64,000 bases of DNA. It comes from Streptosporangium becharense. Lineage in GTDB: Bacteria > Actinomycetota > Actinomycetes > Streptosporangiales > Streptosporangiaceae. The stretch lies in NCBI RefSeq assembly GCF_014204985.1, contig NZ_JACHMP010000001.1, positions 2,046,001 through 2,110,000 of the forward strand, written 5' to 3'. The notes under the pieces were generated by a model that worked only from the letters and a program-made list of their open reading frames with translations, was not told where the DNA came from and made no database searches. Below, in pieces: positions 24,180 through 32,969 of this stretch. A program made the position numbers and the translations under genes. Numbering within the stretch: position 1 is the first letter of the stretch; each line of letters starts with the position of its first letter.

Positions 24180-25637
24180 ATGTCGATCAGACCGCTGGAC
24201 GGGCCGGCCCGCAGGTTCGAGGAGCTCCTCGGCCCCCGGTCGGTGATCACCGATCCCGTCCGGCTGCGCACCTACGAATGCGACGGGCTGACCCACCACC
24301 GGGTCACCCCCGGCGTCGTCGTACTGCCGGACACCGCCGAGCAGGTCGCCGGCGTGGTCCGGATCTGCAACGAGCACGATCTGCCGTTCGTCGCCCGTGG
24401 CGCCGGGACGGGCCTGTCCGGCGGGGCCCTGCCGCGCTCCGACGGGGTGCTGATCGTCACCGCGAAGATGCGGCGGATCCTCTCGATCGACCTGCCGAAC
24501 CGGCGGGCCACGGTGGAGCCCGGCGTCACCAATCTGGCGATCACCGAAGCGGTGCGCGGCCTGGGCTTCTACTACGCACCCGATCCGTCCAGCCAGCAGG
24601 TCTGCACGATCGGCGGCAACGTGGCGGAGAACTCCGGCGGCGCCCACTGCCTGAAGTACGGCTTCACCGTCAACCACGTACTCGGCCTGGAGATCGTCAC
24701 CCCCGACGGCTACATCGTGGAGTTGTCGGAGAGCGGCCCCGGCTACGACCTGCTGGGAGCGTTCGTCGGCTCGGAGGGAACCCTCGGCATCGCGACCAAG
24801 GTCACCGTGCGGCTGAGCCGGGCACCCGAGACGGTGACCACGCTGCTGGCGGCCTTCGAGGACGTCGAGCGGGGCGGCCGGGCGGTTTCGGCGATCATCG
24901 GCGGCGGCATCGTGCCCGCCGCGATCGAGATGATGGACGCCCTCGCCGTCGAGGCCGCCGAGGCCGCGGTGGCCTGCGCCTATCCCGAAGGCGCGGGTGC
25001 CGTGCTGATCGTGGAGCTGGACGGCCCGGCCGAGGAGGTGGCCCACCAGTTCGGCGAGGTGACGCGGCTCTGCCGGGAGGCCGGGGCGTTCGAGCTGCGC
25101 GTCGCCGACGACCCCGAGCGGCGGGCGGCGATCTGGAAAGGCCGCAAGTCGGCCTTCGCCGCGGTGGGCCGGATCAGCCCGGCGTACATCGTCCAGGACG
25201 GGGTCGTCCCCCGCACCGCGCTCCCCGGCGTGCTGGCGAGCATCGACCGGCTCTCCCACGAGTACGGCATCCGGGTGGCCAACGTCTTCCACGCGGGCGA
25301 CGGCAACCTGCACCCGCTGGTGCTGTTCGACGACGCCGAGCCCGGTGCGGCCGAGCGGGCCGAACTGGTCTCCGGGCGGATCCTCGACCTGTGCATCGAG
25401 CACGGCGGATCCATCACCGGTGAGCACGGTGTCGGAGTGGACAAGGCGCGCTACATGCCGAAGATGTTCTCCGCGGACGACCTCGACACCATGCAGCTCG
25501 TCCGTTGCGCCTTCGACCCGCGCGGCCTGTCGAACCCGGGCAAGGTCTTCCCGACCCCGCGCCTGTGCGGGGAGGCGCCCGGGGTACGCAGGGGCGCGCA
25601 CCCGCTGGTCGAGGCCGGGCTGGCGGAGCAGTTCTGA
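24180..25637 (+). CDS. glcD: Glycolate oxidase FAD-binding subunit GlcD
   Basis: A 485-residue FAD-linked oxidase. The FAD-binding (PCMH) half contains PFVARGAGTGLSGGALP and GGNVAENSGGAHCLKYG; the C-terminal cap contains NVFHAGDGNLHP and GSITGEHGVGVDK, both diagnostic of GlcD. ATG 24180 follows a GGAGGAACG ribosome site. With GlcE and GlcF it oxidises glycolate to glyoxylate and passes electrons to the membrane pool. Its stop overlaps the glcE start as TGATG. A D-lactate oxidase role cannot be excluded, but the E/F partners and aceB favour glycolate. Confidence 0.92.
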   Translation: MSIRPLDGPARRFEELLGPRSVITDPVRLRTYECDGLTHHRVTPGVVVLPDTAEQVAGVVRICNEHDLPFVARGAGTGLSGGALPRSDGVLIVTAKMRRILSIDLPNRRATVEPGVTNLAITEAVRGLGFYYAPDPSSQQVCTIGGNVAENSGGAHCLKYGFTVNHVLGLEIVTPDGYIVELSESGPGYDLLGAFVGSEGTLGIATKVTVRLSRAPETVTTLLAAFEDVERGGRAVSAIIGGGIVPAAIEMMDALAVEAAEAAVACAYPEGAGAVLIVELDGPAEEVAHQFGEVTRLCREAGAFELRVADDPERRAAIWKGRKSAFAAVGRISPAYIVQDGVVPRTALPGVLASIDRLSHEYGIRVANVFHAGDGNLHPLVLFDDAEPGAAERAELVSGRILDLCIEHGGSITGEHGVGVDKARYMPKMFSADDLDTMQLVRCAFDPRGLSNPGKVFPTPRLCGEAPGVRRGAHPLVEAGLAEQF

Positions 25638-26998
25638 TGGGCGTGACGGACGCGACGGGCACCGGGGGCCCGCCGGAGGCACCCGAGGCGATGGAGGCGC
25701 TGCGCGCGACGGGGGCGGTGATCCGGGATGCGGCCCCCGGTGACGCGGTGGCCGGGGTCGCCCCGCGCTGGGTGGCCTCCCCCCGCGACACCGGGGAGGT
25801 CGCCGCGCTGATGCGCGTCTCGGCGGCGCGCGACCTCGCGGTGGTGCCGGCCGGTGACCGGACCAAACTGGACTGGGGGAACCCTCCCGAGCGGTGCGAC
25901 CTGCTCCTCGACACCCGCGGGCTGACGTTCGGCGACGGCCTGGTCGTCGAGCACTCCGCCGGAGACCTGGTGGCACGGGTGAGCGCCGGGCTCGCCCTCG
26001 GCACCCTGAACTCCATGCTCGCCGGGTCCCGCCAGGAGCTCGCCCTCGACGGCGTCCCGCGCGCCGGCACCGTCGGCGGTACCGTCGGCGGCACGCTCGC
26101 CACCGCGACCGCCGGGCCCCGCCGGTTCCGTTACGGCACCGCCCGAGACCTGCTGATCGGCGTCACAGTGGTGCTGGCCGACGGCACGGTCGCCCGCTCC
26201 GGCGGCGCCGTCGTCAAAAACGTCGCCGGTTACGACCTGGGCAAGCTCTTCACCGGCTCGTACGGCACACTCGGCGTCATCACCGAGGCGACCTTCCGCC
26301 TCCATCCGGTGCCCGCCGACCGCCGCTGGGCCGGCGTGGACCTGCCCGCGCCGCGGACCGGCGGCACCCCGGGCGGGCAGGCGTACCGGCCGGGCGGGCT
26401 CCCGCCGGGATCAGACGGGTTCGGCCGGCTGGACAGCCTGGTCACGGCGCTGGCGTCGGCCCAGGCCGAGCCGAGCGCGATCGAGATCGACTGGCCGGGC
26501 CCGCGACACGACCTCACCGTGGCCGTCCTCGTCGAGGGCGTGTCGGCCGGCGCGCGGGCGGAGGCCCTGCGCGAGCTGATGAGCGCGTACGGGACGGCGT
26601 GGCTGCGCACCGAGGCGCCCGAATGGTGGGCGGCGGCGCCGGGTGAGGACACGCTGCTCGAACTGCGGGTCCCGCCCGCCTGCACGCACCACGCGCTGCG
26701 GGTGATCGCCGCGTACGGGCTGCCCGCGCGCGTGCGCGGGTCGGCGGCCTCCGCGGTGCTCCGGATGTCCTTCCCGGCCGGGATGGACCGGGAGGCGTTC
26801 ACCGGCCTCGTCACGGGCGTGCGCGCCGGGCTGCACCCGTTCGGCGGCGGCCTGACGGTGCTCGCCGCGCCACCGGGACTCGCGGACGGGGTCGACCGCT
26901 GGGGCCCGTCGAGCGCGCAACCGCTGATGCGGCGGATCAAGGAGCGGTTCGACCCCGGCAGGCGGATGTCCCCCGGCCGGTTCGTGGGCGGGATCTGA
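25637..26998 (+). CDS. glcE: Glycolate oxidase FAD-binding subunit GlcE
   Basis: A 453-residue paralogue of GlcD. It carries a PCMH FAD domain with VVPAGDRTKLDWG, GTVGGTVGGTLATATAGPRRFRYGTARD and KNVAGYDLGKLFTGSYGTLG. ATG 25637 overlaps the glcD stop. A glycine/proline-rich insertion lies near residues 245-270. The C-terminal half is more divergent than in proteobacterial GlcE, with MRRIKERFDPGRRMSPGRF at the end, the standard closing motif. It is the second subunit of the oxidase complex. Confidence 0.9.
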   Translation: MGVTDATGTGGPPEAPEAMEALRATGAVIRDAAPGDAVAGVAPRWVASPRDTGEVAALMRVSAARDLAVVPAGDRTKLDWGNPPERCDLLLDTRGLTFGDGLVVEHSAGDLVARVSAGLALGTLNSMLAGSRQELALDGVPRAGTVGGTVGGTLATATAGPRRFRYGTARDLLIGVTVVLADGTVARSGGAVVKNVAGYDLGKLFTGSYGTLGVITEATFRLHPVPADRRWAGVDLPAPRTGGTPGGQAYRPGGLPPGSDGFGRLDSLVTALASAQAEPSAIEIDWPGPRHDLTVAVLVEGVSAGARAEALRELMSAYGTAWLRTEAPEWWAAAPGEDTLLELRVPPACTHHALRVIAAYGLPARVRGSAASAVLRMSFPAGMDREAFTGLVTGVRAGLHPFGGGLTVLAAPPGLADGVDRWGPSSAQPLMRRIKERFDPGRRMSPGRFVGGI

Positions 26999-27034
26999 CA
27001 TGCGTCCGCCGATGGCCCGTGGGAGGGAGCCGGC

Positions 27035-28273
27035 ATGGACCCGAAACTGATCGGCGACTGCGTGCACTGCGGGTTCTGCCTGCCCTCGTGCCCTACGTAC
27101 GTGCTGTGGGGTGAGGAGATGGACTCCCCGCGCGGCCGGATCCACCTGATGAAGCAGCACGTCGAGGGCACACCGCTGACCCCGGAGATGGCCGGGCACT
27201 TCGACGCGTGCCTGGGGTGCATGGCGTGCGTGCCGGCCTGCCCGTCCGGGGTGCGCTACGACCGGTTGATCGAGCAGACCCGGGCGGAGGTGGAGCGTGC
27301 GCACCGCAGGCGGCCCGGCGACCGGATGCTGCGGGCCTCGGTGTTCCAGCTGCTCCCCTACCCCCGGCGGTTGCGGGCGCTGCGGCTGCCGCTCCGGCTC
27401 AGCGCGGGGCTGCGCCGCCGTCTCGCGCCGGGCCTGGAACGGATCAGCCCGTCCCTGGCCGCGATGGCCGACCTCGCGCCGCCGGTGCGGGCACGGGTGC
27501 GGCTGCCGGGCAGGATCGCCGCACGCGGGCCACGCAGGGCCACGGTCGGGATGCTCACCGGATGCGTGCAGGGCGAGTTCTTCCCGCAGGTCAACGCGGC
27601 CACGGCCCGGGTGCTCGCGATGGAGGGCTGCGACGTGGTCGTCCCCGCGTCGCAGGGCTGCTGCGGGGCACTGTCCCTGCACTCCGGGCGGGAGGAGCAG
27701 GCCGTGCGCCTCGCCAGGCGGACGATCACCGCCTTCGAGCGGGCGGGCGTGGACACGATCGTGGTCAACGCGGCGGGCTGCGGCTCGACGATGAAGGGCT
27801 ACGCGGAGATCCTCGGCGGGGCGTGGGCGGACCGGGCCCGGGCCATCAGGACCGTCGACCTGGCGGAGTACCTCGTCGAGCTGGGCCCGGTGGCCGAACG
27901 GCACCCGCTGCCGGTCGTCGCGGCCTACCACGACGCCTGCCACCTGGCCCACGCGCAACGGGTGCGTTCCCAGCCGCGCGCGCTGCTCACCGCGATCCCC
28001 GGCCTGGAGCTGAGGGAGATCGCGGAGTCGTCGATCTGCTGCGGCTCGGCGGGGACCTATAACCTGTTCGAGCCGGAGACCGCCAGGGATCTCGGCGACC
28101 GCAAGGCGGAGCGGGTCCTCGACACCGGCGCCGGTCTGCTGGTCTCCGCCAACCCCGGCTGCACCATGCAGATCTCCGCGGCGATCCGCCGCCGGGGGGT
28201 CGCGCCGATCCCGGTGGCGCACACCGCCCAGGTGCTCGACGCGTCCTTGCGCGGTCTGGCGAAGGTGCCGTGA
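27035..28273 (+). CDS. glcF: Glycolate oxidase iron-sulfur subunit GlcF
   Basis: A 412-residue protein with two [4Fe-4S] motifs, CVHCGFCLPSCP (residue 9 on) and CLGCMACVPACP (about 59 on), then two CCG-type (DUF224) domains with QGCCGALSLHSG and SSICCGSAGTYNL. It carries electrons from the flavin subunits to quinone. ATG 27035 has a GGAGGGAG ribosome site; the gap from glcE is 36 bp. A 17-bp tandem repeat begins 11 bp after its stop. Confidence 0.94.
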   Translation: MDPKLIGDCVHCGFCLPSCPTYVLWGEEMDSPRGRIHLMKQHVEGTPLTPEMAGHFDACLGCMACVPACPSGVRYDRLIEQTRAEVERAHRRRPGDRMLRASVFQLLPYPRRLRALRLPLRLSAGLRRRLAPGLERISPSLAAMADLAPPVRARVRLPGRIAARGPRRATVGMLTGCVQGEFFPQVNAATARVLAMEGCDVVVPASQGCCGALSLHSGREEQAVRLARRTITAFERAGVDTIVVNAAGCGSTMKGYAEILGGAWADRARAIRTVDLAEYLVELGPVAERHPLPVVAAYHDACHLAHAQRVRSQPRALLTAIPGLELREIAESSICCGSAGTYNLFEPETARDLGDRKAERVLDTGAGLLVSANPGCTMQISAAIRRRGVAPIPVAHTAQVLDASLRGLAKVP

Positions 28274-28283
28274 GCGGACGGGA

Positions 28284-28324
28284 CGACGGGCACGGCGACA
28301 CGACGGGCACGGCGACACGACGGG
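28284..28324. repeat. 17-bp tandem repeat after glcF
   Basis: CGACGGGCACGGCGACA starts at 28284 and 28301, with a third partial copy at 28318. It lies immediately downstream of the glcF stop and upstream of the IclR gene. Confidence 0.8.
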
Positions 28325-28361
28325 TTCACGAGCCCGGGACCACCGGGAGAGAGGGGGACGG

Positions 28362-29117
28362 ATGAGCGGGGTGCAGTCGGTCGACCGGGCACTGGACGTT
28401 CTGGAGGCGCTGGCCGAGCGGGGCGGGGAGGCGGCCCTGTCGGAGATCGCGGCGAGCACCGGCCTGCCGTACGGGACCATCCACCGGTTGCTGCGCACGC
28501 TGCTCGTGCGGGGTTACGTGCGCCAGGAGTCCGACCGCCGCTACGCCCTGGGAGGCGCGCTGGTCCGGCTCGGCGGCGTGGCCGAGCGCATGGTCGGCGT
28601 GTGGGCACAGCCGTACCTGACGAGGATGGTCGAGCTGTCCGGCGAGACGGCCAACCTCGCGGTGCTGGAGGGCGACTTCGTGGTCTACGTCGCCCAGGTC
28701 CCCTCCCCGCGGCGGCTGCGGATGTTCGCCGAGGTGGGCAGGCGGGTGCTGCCGCACAGCACGGCGGTGGGCAAGGTCCTGATGGCCGACCGGCCGGACG
28801 CCGAGGTGGCGTCGCTGGTGGAGCGGACGGGCATGCCCCGGCGGACCGCCAACACGATCACCGACCTGCCCTCGATGCTGACCGAGCTGGCCCGGGTGCG
28901 TCAGAACGGGTACGCGATGGACCTCGGCGAGGAGGAGCTGGGCGTGCACTGCCTGGCCGTGGGCGTACGCGACGGGTCGCGGACGGTGGCCGCGATGTCG
29001 GTGTCCGGCCCGGCCGAGCGGATCGACGCGCTCGACCGCCTCGATCTCGCCGAGGGCATGCGCCGGATCGCCCGCGAATTCGGCGCGGAGCTGGGCCCCG
29101 CCGGTCCGGCGGGTTGA
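28362..29117 (+). CDS. IclR-family transcriptional regulator
   Basis: A 251-residue IclR regulator. The winged helix (residues 5-65) reads SVDRALDVLEALAE... LSEIAASTGLPYGTIHRLLRTLLVRGYV. The effector domain contains VGRRVLPHSTAVGKVLMA and ends with VSGPAERI. ATG 28362 has a GAGGGGGACG ribosome site. As the last gene after aceB-glcDEF it probably senses glyoxylate or a related acid and controls that block, perhaps through the palindrome before aceB. Its last codons and stop form part of a 29-bp tandem repeat. Confidence 0.92.
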   Translation: MSGVQSVDRALDVLEALAERGGEAALSEIAASTGLPYGTIHRLLRTLLVRGYVRQESDRRYALGGALVRLGGVAERMVGVWAQPYLTRMVELSGETANLAVLEGDFVVYVAQVPSPRRLRMFAEVGRRVLPHSTAVGKVLMADRPDAEVASLVERTGMPRRTANTITDLPSMLTELARVRQNGYAMDLGEEELGVHCLAVGVRDGSRTVAAMSVSGPAERIDALDRLDLAEGMRRIAREFGAELGPAGPAG

Positions 29118-29168
29118 GGCCCGGAGCGGCCGGTCCGGCGGGTTGAGGCCCGGGGCGGCCGGTCCGCT
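29100..29168. repeat. 29-bp tandem repeat spanning the IclR stop codon
   Basis: Two almost identical 29-bp units start at 29100 and 29129, with a partial third at 29158. The first contains the codons for the last residues and the TGA stop. A separate doubled motif, CGGCCCGCAAGCGCCGCCCG, follows between about 29201 and 29255. The remaining sequence up to 29412 shows no gene. Confidence 0.85.
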
Positions 29169-29412
29169 CCTCGCCGCGCGTCCCGCGCTCACCCGCCCGC
29201 GGCCCGCAAGCGCCGCCCGCGTCCCACGGCCCGCAAGCGCCGCCCGCCCGCAGGCCGGGCCGGTCACCCCGCGCGCGACCCGGGACGGTCCGCCTGCCCG
29301 CGGCCCTGAATGGTCCGCCCACCTGCGACGCAAGCCCGCCACAAGAGCGGACGGACACGTGTCCGGCCGGATACCAGTGACATGCAAGTCGGCGCTGGAA
29401 GACTCCGGCGTC

Positions 29413-30066
29413 ATGGGAGTGTTCGATTTTCTGCTCGCCAGGCGGCTCCGGCGCGGCCCCACCCTGCTGCTGCCGTCCTCTGTCACGCCCCAGGACGTGC
29501 TGGAGGCGGTCCGGCTACGCAGCCCCGAGGCCGCGTCACAGGGCGGAGCGATCAGGACCGGGGACGGGGTGCGGCTGCGCGGCCCCTACTCCGTCTGCCG
29601 CGAACTGGCGCTCCTGACCGGGCTGCCCGTCGGCTGGCCGGTCGCCTACGTGGTGGACGCTCCGGGCACCGAGCGCGAGACCGACCCCGCCACCGTCGTG
29701 GCCGGGCTGGCCGAGCGGCTCGGTGGCCTGTGCTGCCCGCGCCACCCCGCGCGTTCTCCCGACCTGTTCACCGTCACCGGCGGCGCGCTGCCCCTGGAGC
29801 GGTTGACCGGCCTGCTGCCGGGTGCGCGTCCCAGGACGGTGCCGGGGTTCGACATCACTCTGCTGTCCGCAGACCGGAACCCTCTGGAGATCACCTTCTG
29901 CGGCGGCGAGGACGGGGAGGTGGACTACGAGGTGTCGGTGGCGCACGGGCCGATCACCTCGGCCGTGGTCGAGCAGGCCGAGCGGCTCGCCCTGGCCATC
30001 GGCGAGGCGTCCGGCGGCGTCGTCCGCGACCGCAACGGCTTCCGGCTGGGGATACCGGTCGGTTAG
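29413..30066 (+). CDS. Hypothetical protein (217 residues)
   Basis: A soluble alpha/beta protein starting MGVFDFLLARRLRRGPTLLLPSS at ATG 29413, with a weak GGAAG site upstream. It contains no motif I recognise. It includes a cysteine pair (GGLCCPRHP near residue 106) and a conserved-looking C-terminal stretch, EVSVAHGPITSAVVEQAERLALAIGE. Longer in-frame readings upstream run through repeat-rich sequence and are unlikely. No operon partner is evident. Confidence 0.6.
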   Translation: MGVFDFLLARRLRRGPTLLLPSSVTPQDVLEAVRLRSPEAASQGGAIRTGDGVRLRGPYSVCRELALLTGLPVGWPVAYVVDAPGTERETDPATVVAGLAERLGGLCCPRHPARSPDLFTVTGGALPLERLTGLLPGARPRTVPGFDITLLSADRNPLEITFCGGEDGEVDYEVSVAHGPITSAVVEQAERLALAIGEASGGVVRDRNGFRLGIPVG

Positions 30067-30187
30067 CGTCCGGCGTTCCGCCCCCACCCGGCGCGGGGAG
30101 CGCCGGGTGCCGCGAGTGGGAACCCGACGACCGCGGCTGACGGTCCCGGCCCCCCGGACCGGTCCGCGACCCGTGGTCCGTGGCCCG

Positions 30188-30775
30188 TCAGGGCTGGAGG
30201 CGGTGGACGGGGACTCCGTCGGCCGAGCAACTGATCTCGACCTGGACGTCTCTCTCCTCCGCCTCGAACTCGACCTGCACCTGCCGGGCCGGGCCGCGCT
30301 CGGCGTCATCGGTCTGGAAGCCCTGCGCCGGCCTCCAGGAGCGGAGCGTCACCAGGCCGTTCTCGCACCGGGCGATCACGCTGCCGCCCGGCGTGTCGAT
30401 CGCCCGGCTCCTGCCGGACGGTGACGCGGCGGGCGGGGCGGCCGAAGGGGGCACTGAGGGGGACGCCGAGGGAGATACCGGGGGGGACGCCGAGGGGGAC
30501 GCGGCCGTCGGAGAGGAGGGAGCTGTCGTCGGAGCGTCGGTGCCCGCCGGGCCGCCCGGACCCGGCGTGGACGCGGCGGTGCCGCCGGGGACGGCGGACG
30601 CGGCGGGTGACGTGGCGAGACGGAGCGCCTCGTCGACCTCGGCCGCGGAGAGCGGCCGGAGGCCGCCGTCCGTCAGGGGCTCACTCAGCCCGCTGGTCAC
30701 CGCCACTCCCGCTCCGGTCGCGAGAACTCCGGTGACCAGCCATCCGGCCACGACAAGGGGAAGACGCCTGCGCAC
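30188..30775 (-). CDS. Membrane-anchored protein with a Ser/Pro/Ala-rich linker
   Basis: A protein of about 195 residues. The start is chosen at GTG 30775 (VRRRLPLVVAGWLVTG...), with GTG 30808 as alternative. A transmembrane or signal segment lies at about residues 5-30. A low-complexity linker rich in P, S, A and T follows (near 60-125), then a compact C-terminal domain with two cysteines (IARCENG, EISCSADG) that could form a disulfide outside the cell. The family is not recognised. It is divergent from the response regulator, suggesting it may be a target or sensor partner of that system. Confidence 0.65.
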   Translation of the reverse strand: MRRRLPLVVAGWLVTGVLATGAGVAVTSGLSEPLTDGGLRPLSAAEVDEALRLATSPAASAVPGGTAASTPGPGGPAGTDAPTTAPSSPTAASPSASPPVSPSASPSVPPSAAPPAASPSGRSRAIDTPGGSVIARCENGLVTLRSWRPAQGFQTDDAERGPARQVQVEFEAEERDVQVEISCSADGVPVHRLQP

Positions 30776-30831
30776 GCGTCCACTGTGCCACCCGCAACGA
30801 TAAGACACGGTTAAGGGGCGGATAACGCGCT

Positions 30832-30860
30832 TTCGACGTGGCTCCTGGGCGGGCTAACGT
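30832..30860 (+). promoter_or_regulatory. Promoter of the two-component operon
   Basis: TTCGAC (30832-30837) and TAACGT (30855-30860) are separated by 17 bp. The expected start, near 30867, is within a few bases of the ATG at 30869, so the transcript is probably leaderless. Confidence 0.55.
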
Positions 30861-30868
30861 GGCATCCG

Positions 30869-31549
30869 ATGTCGAACGTGCTGCTCATCGAGGACGACGC
30901 CGCGATCCGCACCTCGCTCACCCGGGGGTTGCGCGACCGCGGCCACGCCGTGTCGTCCGCACCCACCGCCCTCGACGGCCTGCGGCTCGCCGTCGAGGAA
31001 CGGCCCGACCTGGTCGTGCTGGACCTCGGACTGCCCGACATGGACGGGCTGGACCTGCTGCGCATGATCCGCGCGGTGAGCCGGGTCCCGGTGATCGTGG
31101 CGACCGCGCGGGACGGCGACACGGTGATGGTCCGGCTGCTGGACGAGGGGGCCGACGACTACGTGGTCAAACCGTTCAGCGCGGCCCAGCTGGATGCCCG
31201 GATCCGGGCGGTGCTGCGGCGCGCCGGGGAGAGCCGGGCCGACAGCTCGGTCACCGTCGGCGGGCTGCGGATCGACCCGCGCACCCGGGAGGCGACCCTG
31301 GACGGCGCGCCGCTGGACCTCAGCCCCCGGGAGTTCGACCTGCTCCACTACCTGGCCGCGCGGGCCGGCGAGGTGATCACCAAACGTGAGCTGCTCACCC
31401 ACGTCTGGCAGATCCCGTACGGGGGTGCCGACAAGACAGTGGACGTCCACCTGTCGTGGCTGCGCCGCAAGCTGGGTGAGACGTCCCAGGAGCCCCGCTA
31501 CCTGCAGACCGTGCGCGGCGTCGGCGTGCGGCTGGCCGCCCCGGCATGA
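30869..31549 (+). CDS. OmpR/PhoB-family response regulator
   Basis: A 226-residue regulator. The receiver has Asp9/10, phospho-acceptor Asp52 in VVLDLGLPD and the lysine in VVKPF. A C-terminal winged helix includes LDLSPREFDLLHYLAARAGEVITKRELL and VDVHLSWLRRKLGE. ATG 30869 appears nearly leaderless. It is coupled to the sensor kinase by an ATGA overlap. The target genes are unknown; the divergent anchored protein is a candidate. Confidence 0.94.
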   Translation: MSNVLLIEDDAAIRTSLTRGLRDRGHAVSSAPTALDGLRLAVEERPDLVVLDLGLPDMDGLDLLRMIRAVSRVPVIVATARDGDTVMVRLLDEGADDYVVKPFSAAQLDARIRAVLRRAGESRADSSVTVGGLRIDPRTREATLDGAPLDLSPREFDLLHYLAARAGEVITKRELLTHVWQIPYGGADKTVDVHLSWLRRKLGETSQEPRYLQTVRGVGVRLAAPA

Positions 31550-32826
31550 GGCGCTGGCTCGCCCTGCTGGTCGCGGCCACCACCTCCCTGGTGCTGGTCG
31601 CCCTGCTCGTCCCGCTCGCCCTGCTGGTCCGCACGGTCGCCGAAAGCGGCGCCGTGAGCGAGGCCCAGGCGGAGGCCGATTCCGTGGCTGCCGCGGTCGG
31701 CGCGCTGGACGCCGAGACCCTGCAGCTGACCACCGAGCAGCTGGCGCACCCGGTCACGGTCTTCCTGCCCGGCGGGCAGGTGGTCGGCGCCCCGGCCCCC
31801 CGCTCCGCGGCCGTGCGGCTCGCCGCCCGGGGCCGCAGCGTCACCGCCACCGCCCCGGGCGGGCGGGAGATCCTGGTCGCGGTACGGGGTGCTCCGGGCG
31901 GCACGGCCGTGGTCCGGGTGTTCCTCAGCGACGACCTGCTGACCAGGGGCGTCACCCAGGTGTGGATCGGCCTGGCGGCGCTCGGGCTGGCCCTGGTGGG
32001 GCTGGGCATCCTCGTCGGCGACCGGCTCGCCCGCGCGGTGATCAGGCCCATCATGTCGCTGGCGGCGGTCTCCCACCGGCTCGCCGCCGGAGACCTGTCC
32101 GCCAGGACCGTGCCCGAGGGTCCCCCGGAGGTCCACGCGGTCGGCCTGGCCCTGAACCACCTGGCCGGACGCATCACCGACCTGCTCGACGAGGAGCGGG
32201 AGAACGTCGCCGACCTGTCCCACCGGTTGCGCACCCCGCTGACCGGTCTCCGGCTGGAGGCCGAGTCGCTGGCCGACCCGGAGGAGGCGTCCAGGATCGA
32301 GGCCAGGGTGGACGCCCTGGAGCGCGCCGTCACCGCGGTGATCAACGAGGCCAGGCGTCGCTCCCAGGGCCGGGCCGAGTGCGACGCGGCGGCGGTGACC
32401 GGGGCCCGGGTCGCCTTCTGGTCCGTGCTCGCCGAGGACCAGGGTCGTGACTTCACGCTCGACCTGGCCCCCGGTCCGCTGCCCGTCGCGGTCTCCGCGG
32501 GAGACCTGGCCGCCTGCGTGGACGCGTTGCTCGGCAACGTCTTCGCGCACACGCCCGAAGGGGCGTCGTTCTCCGTGCGGCTGGAGTCCGCCACCGACGG
32601 CGCGCTGCTGACCGTCTCCGACGCCGGGCCGGGCTTCGCCACGTCCACCGCCCTGGAGCGCGGCGAGAGCGGCGCGGGATCGACCGGGCTGGGCCTGGAC
32701 ATCGCCCGCCGCACGGCGGAGTCGGCGGGCGGCTCGCTGCGGCTGGGGACGTCCCCGCAGGGCGGGGCGGAGGTGGCCGTCCTGTTGCCCGCCGTCTCCC
32801 CGGCGGCGGGCCGTCCCCCACGTTGA
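31546..32826 (+). CDS. Membrane sensor histidine kinase
   Basis: A 426-residue kinase with two membrane helices (about residues 5-28 and 138-158) enclosing an extracytoplasmic sensor of about 110 residues. HAMP (about 160-215) precedes HisKA with His226 in DLSHRLRTPLTGL. The ATPase domain has GNVFAHTPEG (N-box), DAGPGF and GSTGLGLDIA. It overlaps its response regulator by four bases. Three 26-bp repeats and a strong hairpin follow the stop. Confidence 0.93.
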   Translation: MRRWLALLVAATTSLVLVALLVPLALLVRTVAESGAVSEAQAEADSVAAAVGALDAETLQLTTEQLAHPVTVFLPGGQVVGAPAPRSAAVRLAARGRSVTATAPGGREILVAVRGAPGGTAVVRVFLSDDLLTRGVTQVWIGLAALGLALVGLGILVGDRLARAVIRPIMSLAAVSHRLAAGDLSARTVPEGPPEVHAVGLALNHLAGRITDLLDEERENVADLSHRLRTPLTGLRLEAESLADPEEASRIEARVDALERAVTAVINEARRRSQGRAECDAAAVTGARVAFWSVLAEDQGRDFTLDLAPGPLPVAVSAGDLAACVDALLGNVFAHTPEGASFSVRLESATDGALLTVSDAGPGFATSTALERGESGAGSTGLGLDIARRTAESAGGSLRLGTSPQGGAEVAVLLPAVSPAAGRPPR

Positions 32827-32851
32827 GCACGGCGAACCGGTGGGCCCCATG

Positions 32852-32929
32852 TTTGGCGCGGGAGACCGCGGAGGCACTTTCAGCGCGGGAAACCGGAGGC
32901 ACCTTTGGCGCGGGAAACCGGAGGGCCGC
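32852..32929. repeat. Three 26-bp repeats downstream of the sensor kinase
   Basis: Units beginning TTTGGCGCGGGA start at 32852, 32878 and 32904. The last runs into the left arm of the hairpin at 32923. Confidence 0.85.
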
Positions 32930-32961
32930 CGGCCGGAAGTGACCCCTCCGGCCGGCGGCCC
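32923..32961. terminator. Bidirectional hairpin terminator
   Basis: A perfect 15-bp stem (32923-32937 with 32947-32961) with a 9-nt loop lies between the convergent sensor kinase and ferritin-like genes. Confidence 0.8.
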
Positions 32962-32969
32962 CGGTCCCG

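Noticed and set aside
22463-28498. Several 400-700-codon minus-strand frames opposite aceB and glcDEF
   Set aside because: Each mirrors a well-supported plus-strand gene, with no family motifs of its own.
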